Part shown: positions 54,803 through 64,000 of the stretch, in pieces
Layout: every line of letters starts with the position of its first letter
How positions within the stretch are numbered: position 1 is the first letter of the stretch
Source of the DNA: Stemphylium vesicarium
Lineage: Eukaryota; Ascomycota; Dothideomycetes; Pleosporales; Pleosporaceae
Assembly (NCBI GenBank): GCA_004380135.1
Contig: QXCR01000087.1
Location: 59,895-123,894, forward strand
DNA: 64,000 nt
Direction of reading: 5' to 3'
Position numbers and translations under genes: made by a program
The notes under the pieces: model-generated
Databases searched by the model: none
What the model was told of the DNA's origin: nothing
What the model saw: the letters and a program-made list of their open reading frames with translations, nothing else

Positions 54803-57800
54803 GGCCGGATACGTGTAAAATGTTTCCGTATGAATTGCCGGAAGTTTTCGAAGATGTGGATCGGTCGCCGGGAAAGAAATCGCTCCGCTGCACCCTGAAC
54901 TCTGATGCGTCCTGTTGCCCCACTCGTGTACGGAGTAGCCTCCTTGGGCCTTAGCGACGATCATGAGGCTCCCGAGATGGCTCCGAGAACGCATGGAAAA
55001 CTTGCAAGTCTCATTCACGACCTCGGCACATGTGTGATTATCTCAACGACCCGAGCGTTGAATGCGCTGCATCGTACGCTCTTAAGTTCGGGTTACGAAA
55101 CCAGTGTCGTCACGATGCGCCTACGTCCGATGGACGCCTAGAACCATTTAACATGTGACGAAGCTGCCGCATCCTGGTCTGCCAACGTCTAGTCATGCAA
55201 TCTCTGCTTACGTCAGGACAGTCATCAACCATTGCGGTGGTTCTTAGACAAGGTAGTCATTGGAGTTTAAAAAGGCCGCTTTTCCGACACCAATCATGAT
55301 TGGGACCCCTTGGTTTTCCGTGTATGCCAGTGTCCTATCGGCGCAAGTAAGTTCCAAGCCCCAGTAAGGCAACGGGCACTTGGGTACACTTGACAGGCAA
55401 CCACGGTTTTGCGTCACTTATTCCCTGGAATTGTTGCCGACCGTCCGACATTTAATGGTGTATGACTGCCGCGATGTGGCGCATGCCTGACGAACAATAC
55501 CTTAGATTCCAGTCGCTGCTTTGGGAGCGTTTGAGGGATTTTACCGCGAGTTCACGATGGATCTAGACCAAGACCCAGCAAGACCAAAATGTCGCATTTG
55601 CCAGAACATGCGTTCGGAGATTGCGGAACCGTGCACAATCGTGCGATTGTCTTCTTGAGGGGGACCTGAACGCATGTCAGGCTTACATGGCGCTGTCAAC
55701 ATTCTACAATAACTGCCGCAACATATCTATGCCTATACGTCTGAACCTTAAATAATACGGTCTGCAGCAAGGCTGCGCTTATATAAAGGAATACGGTGTT
55801 GAAGTTCAAGGGCTGGCTCTTCTCAAAAGTATCTACCCGGGGATTGAATCTGCGGTGGCTTACTCAGGGGTCTCAACTGGCGCATAATGAACCTCTTGTA
55901 GCGAATGCTGACGTCCAACTCGGTCCAATTATACATTCCAGGCAACTGCCGTTGTTTCTTTGAAAACAGGTCGTTAGGCCTCCTCCGTATCTCAAAGAGG
56001 AAAGCGCCCTTTTTTTCATATGCGCTTACGACCAGTGACAGTGTCTCCAACCATCGTTTATGGTCATGCGATGCATTAGATTTGCCAGCCCCGACGGCCA
56101 AATACTGCCTTCATCCGTACCGGCAGCACGAAGTGATGCTTCTCTTGAGTGCTACCTAGGTACTCTACCAAAGCCGTTTAACGCCTCTTTGCCTGTAATC
56201 CCTTACCTAACAACGGTATCATATCGAACACGCTACCTGTCCGCATCTAAGCTAAGAGGTTCATTGATTTCAGTTCTGGAGGTCTTGGTTTCCGTCCGAG
56301 TCATCCGTTTCAGACGAATAGGTATTGGTATCGTTGAAACTAAAGGTAGTTGCACAGACATATGAGATCTCGAACGTTCCGATCGGACAGGATCAGCTTC
56401 CCAGACTCGGTGATTGCGGGAAATAGAGGTCCCTGAGTTCTTTGCGCAAAGCTATGTTCCCAGATGTAGGTGCATCAGAGAGTTACATTGCTGGTACATG
56501 TTTGGCAGCCTCAGGTACTTTTATGTTGAAACTCGGTGAGAAATCCCTATCCTTCACATTCTCACTCACAAGCGTTGAAACGGGTGTGAACGCCATGGCC
56601 CTGAATTATTCAAAAAAAAAAAGCGAACAAGCGCGTTTGAGCAGTGCAATGGAATGTAGCGACCTTGGTTAAAATGAGGCTGAGTCTCTGACTGGTGAAG
56701 CAAGAAAGAGCACAAGCAGTTTTTGAGTTGGACCTGCCATCTTCTTCTACACCCAGAACGACGCTTGCATCATCTGAGGAGATGTTTGATCCATCATTAC
56801 AATCTGTATTTGCAGGATGAGTGAAGAGGCGACTCACATGGCCAATGAGACAAGTTATGACTGCTCATCATGCGTGTTCACTGTTTCTGTGACGCATGCC
56901 CTGCCCATTGCGAACGAGATCAACCCGGGCCCAGCTCATATCAATATGTCGTAGCGTTCTGTGTACGGCGAACCAGTGGCCATGAAGGTCATCGGTTCAA
57001 GTACCCCTGAAGATCTACTTATCGAAAGCCAGGTACAGCGGTGCGTTGTTATAGAAGCCTGCGCATGCGAGGACGATCAATGCCAGCGCATTGCCGAGGG
57101 TGTTCGTCAACCTAGACTTGATCGATGCGGCCGTGAACAGAACAGTTGGTGGTTTGAGAGTAGCAAAAGGAAGTATCGGTTGTGGTTTGAAGCATCGTCT
57201 ACCAAACCCAGGATTGAGTATGTCTTGTGCGTATTTTAAGGAACATGCTCAGTGAGGTCCCATACCACATCCAGACTTCATGCATTTGGTCATGGATTGT
57301 TTTCAACAACAGTAATAATTCCAGCCTCAAGGACCAGTATAACGAGGCCCTGTGCAGGAAGCTAGAGCTGTCTCGGGTGGTTCTTTCGTCATGGTTGGTC
57401 GCCGCAGAACTGTTGTCAAGGAGGGGAAAACTGAAGAAGAAAAGGATGCGCAGGCCTCTGCTCTACTGCAAGGACTGTAACAAGAACCTAAACTTGGCTG
57501 GCTGGTGTTCCGGTGTCTGGAGTTGAACAAGGCGCAGGGCGATCCTAGTGGTTGATTCCCGGTCTAATTGTTGAGCTCGTCCAGGGGTTGAGCTTGTGAG
57601 CTGAAGCGACGTAGACACAAGATGCTACACAACAGGAGCACCGTAGCCATCAGCAGCATGCCATGAAAGTGACAAGTCAACGAAGACGCATGTAAGCGAG
57701 CTTGTGCGATTATAGGAAACGTGCTCGCTCGTGGGGCGAAGTTCTAGTAGGTTGCATCGACGGGTTTTAGGGTGACAGATGCACGCTACATAAGCGAATG

Positions 57801-58400
57801 ACGCCGAGCCTCCTTCTCCTCTAACCCAATCGTCGACCCATCCCCGCCGCCTGCATGTCTCCCGAGGTCGTCACACGTCACTGGTGTGATTGGAAGCTCG
57901 TCTCGTCGCTTTCTCGTCTGAGTGGTCGGTTTTGAACCGCCAGGGCTATCTCTCGCAGCGAGGCTGGGAGCAAAGGACAGCAAAGCTTGCTTTCGCGATG
58001 CTGCCGTCCTTGCTGAGGGCTTGCCCCAACAATTCCTCCCCATCATCCGTGCCTCTCCCAAGGCCGTCTATCGTCGTCGGCCCCGCTGTATGGTTCGCAG
58101 CTGACCTGGAATGCGACTGCGGATAATATACTAGACAGCTGCAGTAGACTACCAAGTAGCTACACCGCCCGCGAGATCGACATTGAGCACATACTGTGAG
58201 GCCAAAATGCTTGCGCCTCGTTGAGATGGCGACTCTATCTCCTGGTTCGTGTGCGCATTGGAGCTATTGGGGAATAGCGCGCTGACCGGGTCGCATCCAT
58301 AGACGTTCGCGACTCAACTCTAAAGTCGCTCAAGCTGACTTGCCCCTCCGCCGAGGTCATCGCAGAGTCGCTATCCCCATCCACCGACGACTCGCCTTTC
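54803..58400. other. Long intergenic region (3.6 kb)
   Basis: No gene I can support. Short frames near 55556-55660 (containing CRICQNM) and 56961-57526 have no domain or splice context. From about 58282 the frame of the gene at 58401 is open upstream of its chosen start and follows an AG, so an extra upstream exon or longer N-terminus is possible. Confidence 0.4.
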
Positions 58401-59771
58401 ATGGAGCAGCAAGGCTACCCGTTCCCCGAGGTTGGTGACGAGTGGTCCGACGAAGAAGTCCTGATCCCCAGGCACAGACGGAAGACGCAATACATCCCAC
58501 CATTGCGATTCGAAAAGATCACTGCGACTTCAGCCGAGACGTCTTCCGCGTCGAGCTCGGCATCACCTAGCCCGATCCCGCTGAGCGGAACAGCCAGCCC
58601 AAATGTGCCACTCAAGAGCCCGTCGCGACAGGGCGCATCGCGGGGAAACAGCCAAGACGATTTGATACAGCGCTTCTACCAGGTCTCCAAAGAGCGCGAT
58701 GCGCTGAGGAAACAGCTCCAACGGAAGAGCATGGGTTCGAATGGCATGCCCGCCAGAGGGTCCGCCTTTTACAGAGAAGAGGAAACTACAATGATAGAAG
58801 AGCTACTCGCACTGCGATACGAGATACGCATGTGGAGCGAAGAGTACTTCAGCGGCCCGATCAAAACCTCGAGCAAGCGACCGTATCTCCATGGAGCGAA
58901 AGAGCTCTTTGGAAACCTCACAGATAACTACCACGTATATCTGAAGAACCCGGACGAGCGGCCACTTCTCATACAAGCATACGTATGGATGCGATTACAG
59001 CAGAAGATCTTCAACAACTGGCAGAAAGGCAGCGGATACGTATGGGCCGGCAAATTGGGCGACAAGAAGCTGCGCGACATCAACGACACGCTGAGAAAAG
59101 GTAGCACCACCCTTCATACTACTCATTTCCCACCAAACATGTCATACTAACGATATCCAGCTGTCAAGAACGAGACCCAAGCCGAAGAGTACCATCAATG
59201 GCGCTCCATGACCGTAAATCTCCTCGTACCTCAAGTCGATGGCAAGTGGCGCCCCACCTTTGACGCGACACCCGTCCTGAAACGAATATCGCGCTTCTGC
59301 AATCGCATGCGCCGCAAGCTGCGACCATGGTCCACACAATCGCTACGTGATGGGAAGGAACAATTGGGTACCATAGTGTCCGCGTCCGTGGCGTTAGACC
59401 TCAAGATGAAGCGCCAGCTTGCCGATTACCGCTTCGTTACATTCACGGGGGGTAAGAAGGATCAATACTGGGGATACGGCTACTATGACAGCGAGATGGA
59501 AGACGTCTACGATGACGACGATGAGAACACAGCTGGCGGATACGGCGTCAATGGAAACGGCAAGGGCAGAAGAGTGGAATTGGCGCTTGCACCCGCGCTC
59601 GAAAGATGCGGTAATGCCAACGGCCATGTCTTTGACCAGAGCTTCATGATGGTAAAGGCAGACGTGACCTGCAAGAGACTGGAGAAGCAACGGAAGCAGC
59701 AGCCCAGATCAAGAGGTGGCGGAAGTACCGTGGGCTCCAAGAAAGGCAGCAGAAGCTTTTGGGGCAGATAG
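58401..59771 (+). CDS. Coiled-coil protein of unknown function
   Basis: Exons 58401-59100 and 59161-59771 give 436 aa; the 60-nt intron has a perfect ACTAAC branch site. I do not recognise the family. The first ~95 residues are Ser/Pro-rich and look disordered. A coiled coil follows (DDLIQRFYQVSKERDALRKQLQRKS). The middle is a compact alpha-helical region with many aromatic residues (LLALRYEIRMWSEEYF, LLIQAYVWMRLQQKIFNNW, YVWAGKLGDKKLRDIND, YHQWRSMTVNLL). The C-terminus has an acidic run (DDDDENT), a basic Gly-rich tail and no catalytic motif. No signal peptide or membrane helix. The upstream frame contains SLSPSTDDSPF before the first Met, so the N-terminus may be longer than given. Confidence 0.75.
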
Positions 59772-60241
59772 GGTTTGCCTTCCCCCCTCATCCAAGCCCT
59801 CCTCACAATCGGGCCCGCTGTATTCGCTGCACAGCATTGTATGACGGCGAGGACCCTGGTAAGATCTTGCATGTCCTCCTCCTTCCCTCTGTTTTACCAC
59901 GACTTTATGACGCACAGCCATTTTGGTAGGCACTCTCCGGCTGCCTTTTACCATTTTTGCATACAAACTATACCCGAGAATTAGTATTAGCATTAGACTC
60001 GATGCATTTACGACCTTGTACAAGTACTCTAAGAAATCCCCCTCAATATAATGTCCTGTTTCTATGAGCGAAATGTCGTCGAATGTGTCGACCGGTGACT
60101 CTGTATTCGAGTGGTATGGGCGATCAACTGTTCGATTCGACTTGGGGTGAAACAGTGAACATGTGGCCGGTTTTGCGGCCTCTGAACAATGATTGAATAC
60201 ATGTCCTGTAATAATCTAATCGTACACCTGCTCATATCTCA
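59772..60241. other. Intergenic between convergent genes
   Basis: 470 bp between the 3' ends of the coiled-coil gene and the PAF-AH-like gene. Nothing recognised. Confidence 0.5.
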
Positions 60242-61768
60242 TTACTCGCGAGGTACGACATGAACTTCCCAATCAGCATCATACGGCCCCTTGACCTTTT
60301 CCCTAGGTTTGTCCTCCAAGAAAGGACCCTTGGCATTTGTCACGCCGCTCTCCAAAACGCCCTTCTTCTCGCCTGTGCGAAGGTATTCCAAAAAGTTGAC
60401 AGAAGTATCAATGTACTCGTGAAGCGCAACTCTGCTGTTCAACGTCGTGCCAGAAACCATCTTCATGATCCAGGGGACAATCAATGGCGCATCGGTGCAC
60501 GACGGGTGAGCAGTACCGCTCAGCGTCATGTACCAACCCTCCTTGACGCTGTCGATGATCTTCTTCACCACGTTGTAGTGCCATCCTTGGTCGTAGAATT
60601 TCGTTTGCTTCTCTGTCCATTCGCCACTTTGCATGACCAGGACGGGTACATCGATGTCCTTGTTGAGTGGCCCGGAGCCCTTGCCAGGGTCTAGTGCGAC
60701 GCCGCCGTTGATAGGCATTGCCTTTGTGCCAGCAGACTTTAGTGTTTGCATGACACCGGTCGCTCCGTACGAATGTCCACCGACTGTGATGGCAGACAAG
60801 TTCAGGCGGTTCTTGAAGCCAGGTAGAGCGTTGCGAGGTAAGTCCGGCTTGAGGTTGACTACTGGAGCGTCGCCTGCGTTTAATTGCGCAAACAGCTTAA
60901 TTGTCTCGCTGATCTCGGCTTCGCGAAAGTTGAGCTGCGCGGCTTTGAGGTCCAGGTCGTTCATCGGAGGGTCAGCCTCGATATCCTTGAGCTTCATGTG
61001 CCAGACCTTTCTCTCTGTTCCGTCGGGATGGTGAACGATTGTGCCCGGTCCGCTTCCATCGCGGTGTTCGACAGCAGCAACAACGTAGCCATGACTTGCG
61101 ATGCTTCCAAGATAGTGTGCATAGCTTTGAGACATCCCCGCCATACCGTGCGTGAATACCATGCAGGGCAAGGTACCAAAGTCGCCGTCGCGCTTCAACT
61201 CTTGATGCTCTTCCTCGGCTGCGCTCATGATCTTTCCAAACCCACCAGCACCACTGCCATCCTCGCCCAAAATCTGCTCAGCACTAGAGAGGATGGGAGC
61301 ATCGACGACACCAGGGATTACTGTGCTGGAACCAAGAAGCCGGAGCGCAAAAGTGAAGACTGACGAGAGTCTAGGGACGCCTGCGAGCCGAGCATATCCC
61401 TCACCAATAAGCGATATTGGCTGAGGGAGCCATGGCCGTGCCCACGGTCGCTGACTAGGTGATGCTAGTGGTAGCGAAGAAGGGTAGTATAGCGTGATGG
61501 CTAGAGTGTCCAGTTGGAAGGCCTTTTCGCCGGTGCTTTTGAATGTTGCGTCATGTATGGTCCTCTTCTGGACCTTAGTCTCAACATCAAGTATACCCAC
61601 CTCGTGTGGTCCGGTGTAAGGCGGAAGTGGCGATACAATCGGTGTTAGACTGAAGATGAAGATGAAAAAGAGTACACCTGCTGATGTGAAGAGTAGAAGG
61701 CGCCGCGGCGTGAGGCGGCCCATCCGGAAGACCATGATAAGCAACGTGTGGAACAAACTTCTATCCAC
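60242..61768 (-). CDS. Platelet-activating-factor acetylhydrolase-like esterase, membrane-anchored
   Basis: One exon, 508 aa. An alpha/beta hydrolase of the PAF-AH (isoform II) family, which removes short or oxidised acyl chains from phospholipids. The nucleophile elbow is GGHSYGATG (Ser333), the acid is Asp360 in GGVALDPGKG, and the base is His421 in LSGTAHPSC. The oxyanion region is PCMVFTHGMAGMSQSYAHYLGSIASHGYVVAAVEHRDGSGP, typical of the family. Residues about 24-44 form one hydrophobic helix (LLLFTSAGVLFFIFIFSL) preceded by Arg residues, so the catalytic domain is probably outside the cytosol, tethered by an N-terminal anchor. Three Met residues (1, 12, 16) precede the helix and the start could be any of them. 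Confidence 0.88.
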   Translation of the reverse strand: MDRSLFHTLLIMVFRMGRLTPRRLLLFTSAGVLFFIFIFSLTPIVSPLPPYTGPHEVGILDVETKVQKRTIHDATFKSTGEKAFQLDTLAITLYYPSSLPLASPSQRPWARPWLPQPISLIGEGYARLAGVPRLSSVFTFALRLLGSSTVIPGVVDAPILSSAEQILGEDGSGAGGFGKIMSAAEEEHQELKRDGDFGTLPCMVFTHGMAGMSQSYAHYLGSIASHGYVVAAVEHRDGSGPGTIVHHPDGTERKVWHMKLKDIEADPPMNDLDLKAAQLNFREAEISETIKLFAQLNAGDAPVVNLKPDLPRNALPGFKNRLNLSAITVGGHSYGATGVMQTLKSAGTKAMPINGGVALDPGKGSGPLNKDIDVPVLVMQSGEWTEKQTKFYDQGWHYNVVKKIIDSVKEGWYMTLSGTAHPSCTDAPLIVPWIMKMVSGTTLNSRVALHEYIDTSVNFLEYLRTGEKKGVLESGVTNAKGPFLEDKPREKVKGPYDADWEVHVVPRE

Positions 61769-64000
61769 GTGACAGGGAGAGTCCTAATGAAGGTCTGTAG
61801 AATTGATGGCCGGCTTGCGGGGTTCGTAGACTATTTGGGCGCGTACGCATAACATATGTGGCGTAGGGTGCGCGTCTCGAATCTGGGATGGCGCTGGAGG
61901 TTGGCCACCGATGACGTATGCGATATCGGAGATAAGACTCGGAGGGCTTCTACCTGCAACTAGATGACAACCACCCACCCAACCACTATTACATGTCTTT
62001 GGCTGGCACATGCAAGAGTGCACTGCCACAGTCTCTGTCTGAGATTCCACGGATCCAGTGGCTTTGCCATTAGCTACCCAGCAGAGCCTACGACACGGTA
62101 TAATTCTATCATTCGCCAGTGTTTTTATCGACGGCAGCCAGCGAGCAATCTTAGTTACTTCCTTTCCCAATAAGAAAAACTGAGGAGAGATAGATCTCAC
62201 TCTTTTCATCAAACCCATAATTCATGAGACACGGTCCAAATTCCAATGCTGTCAAAGCGACATGATTTCTAGGCATCCAGCTGTACGTCAACCAATGACC
62301 TGCCGAATTCTAGTCCCGTGCACTCAATTGGTTTAGCGATAGACAAGCTCGACAAGTTTTCGTATAGCAAAGTCGAGAATAAGATGGACGGAAAAGTCTC
62401 GACGCAAACGTTACTGCTAAACCAGGTAATCAAGCCCTGGGGACGGGAGCAACAGAAATCGCCTCGCTTCTGGTATTCGTGGAGTCAGATGCGTGGTCAT
62501 CTGCAAAGAGTGGCATTACAGGGCGTGAAAGAGACGGAGCTGTTCCTGCAACTGAAACCTTACGAAATGGAGAGAGAAATTGAATTCAACACATCGACAG
62601 CTCGAGGACTGGGCTGCTATATAATCCTGATATACGAAGTCATCTCAGCCGAATCCATGACACTCTTTCATGGCCATCGTCTCGCCTGCAGTTCGTTGTG
62701 ACAACCTGGTAGGTATGTTGAGCAGCGACGATAATCTATGTGCTGGCACGTATATTGGCATGCTCATTATAGCGAAGAGTCGACGCCTAGCTGATTTGAG
62801 ATCCCAATACTGCAAGCTCGATACATGAATTGCTGTTGCATCAAACGAGCGTGTAATAGCAGGGAAGCGTAGGCCCGTCGCCTGCGAGCTATTTCAATCC
62901 GACATCAGCGTTCCAAGAAACCAAATGGGCAAGGCCAGAACGAGCGCAACCATCAGAGTACTACTAGACGAGGCTGTATCTTCCGAAAGCACGCGACTCA
63001 GGGTTCCTTCTCTCGTAGCCAGACAAAGAACCCTGACAACGCAACCTCTGTTAAGCGGAAGGATCTAGTTAGCGAAATCAGAAAAACAGCGTCTCACATA
63101 GGCTGAATAGCACTTTCCCAAGGACCTTCACCAAGACATATAGCTTAGCCTCTCAACTCCTCCTGAACTGATCGACCTTTGTATTTACCAATCCGTCAAC
63201 AATGCCGCTTCCACACTCGTAGACACGTACATACACCCGCTTACCGACGCGTACAGATGTACATTCGGCCGATGACCGCACGGGCCGGATAAACGCATCG
63301 GCAAGCTTCCCAGCCTGCTTCCAGCGACAACGACAACGAGGTCTATGATTACCCGAGCCACTCATACCATCAACGCCTTGGCCCTTACCTGACCACCCCT
63401 TCCCTATATCATAGCCTTTTAATCCAACGTGCCGCTCCGATGCCTGGAAGGTTGACTTGCATGGAGCCGGAGGTACATGGTCTTTTACCCGGACGATCAG
63501 CTCGCCTCGAGTTGTCCTGCGGGCTTGTGCGCCTTGACCCTTTTCTTTTTTCTGTGTTTCCCCGGTTTCCGTGCTGCGCTTTGTCGTTCCTGCATGTTTA
63601 ATCTATCTGGTTTAGGCGCGGTTGGGTGTGGTCGCACAGGAGCATTGGACGGGGAGGTAGGAGCGCTGTGCAAAGAGTTAGGGATCGTAGTTGCGTTGCG
63701 ATGCAAAGCTGGACTGCTTCTTTGAAGTCGTGCGCAAGTGGATTAGGTGCCTGGACTCGGGTCTGAGTGGAGCGACCCGCTCGGTTACTCTTTCCATCAC
63801 CCTTACTCTTACTGTCCCAACATTAAATGCATAGTCGATAAATGCCCAGGCTTCTCTCGTAATCCACCATCTCTTCCCCTATCCACTTGCATCAGCAGCT
63901 CCCACCCAAACGTTCCCCCTATCCCATACCGCCTTTAACACAAATTTGCCTGACCTGGCCTCTCCTCCTCCTCTTCCATACCCTTGGCAATGCCCAAACA
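61769..64000. other. No gene recognised at right end
   Basis: 2.2 kb. Frames at 61784-62218 (minus), 62318-62701 (plus) and 63477-63725 (plus) lack domains, conserved motifs and splice support. The 3' end of the window may contain the leader of a gene beyond it, since 63780-63990 is strongly C/T-rich. Confidence 0.4.

Noticed and set aside
55556..55660. Short frame with CRICQNM, reminiscent of a zinc-binding motif
   Set aside because: Only 34 codons, one CxxC pair, no partner cysteines and no splice context.
61784..62218. 144-aa frame on the minus strand upstream of the PAF-AH-like gene
   Set aside because: No domain; more likely the promoter/leader of the esterase gene.
62318..62701. 127-aa plus-strand frame
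   Set aside because: No recognisable motif, composition close to random, no conserved neighbours.

Overview
The window is nuclear DNA of a filamentous ascomycete. Genes are split by short introns, mostly 47-110 nt, with GT...AG ends and CTAAC/CTGAC-like branch sites. The gene set (SAT4/PTH11-like rhodopsin-domain protein, Zn2Cys6 regulator, WSC domain, small cysteine-rich secreted proteins) points to Pezizomycotina. A Dothideomycete/Pleosporales plant-associated fungus is my best guess, but that is inference only. I found no tRNA, rRNA, CRISPR array or intact transposon.

Layout. 0.9-12.8 kb: a rhodopsin-domain membrane protein, an APC-family permease, a RIT1-type tRNA modification enzyme with an extra C-terminal domain, a mitochondrial NAD(H) kinase, a lysophospholipid acyltransferase, and a membrane-anchored extracellular protein. 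12.8-23.5 kb: a gene-poor stretch whose only recognisable genes encode secreted cysteine-rich proteins. These are a 75-aa protein in four small exons, two diverged paralogs of an unrecognised secreted family (205 and 213 aa), and between them a WSC-domain gene. The WSC gene shares the CxCxC motif of the paralogs and carries two in-frame stops of the CAA/CAG to TAA/TAG kind. 23.5-31 kb: aquaporin, ELP3, V-ATPase subunit f, and two convergent F-box-like genes. 31.6-50.9 kb: dense housekeeping block with RAD16, an HPP-family membrane protein, ARB1, FYV10/GID9, BMT5, LSC1, mitochondrial ribosomal protein uL5m, a ubiquitin hydrolase ending in a CaaX box, and PHO88. 52-62 kb: a Zn2Cys6 regulator, a long empty stretch, an unrecognised coiled-coil protein and a PAF-acetylhydrolase-like enzyme. 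62-64 kb: nothing I can support.

The genes do not form one pathway. The housekeeping genes are ordinary single-copy fungal genes: tRNA modification by RIT1 and ELP3; ribosome assembly by ARB1 and BMT5; mitochondrial function by NAD kinase, LSC1 and uL5m. The part worth attention is the secreted-protein island at about 14-21 kb, which has the features expected of a candidate host-interaction (effector) locus. Exon structures were built by hand from splice signals, frame continuity and paralog or family conservation, and have no transcript support.
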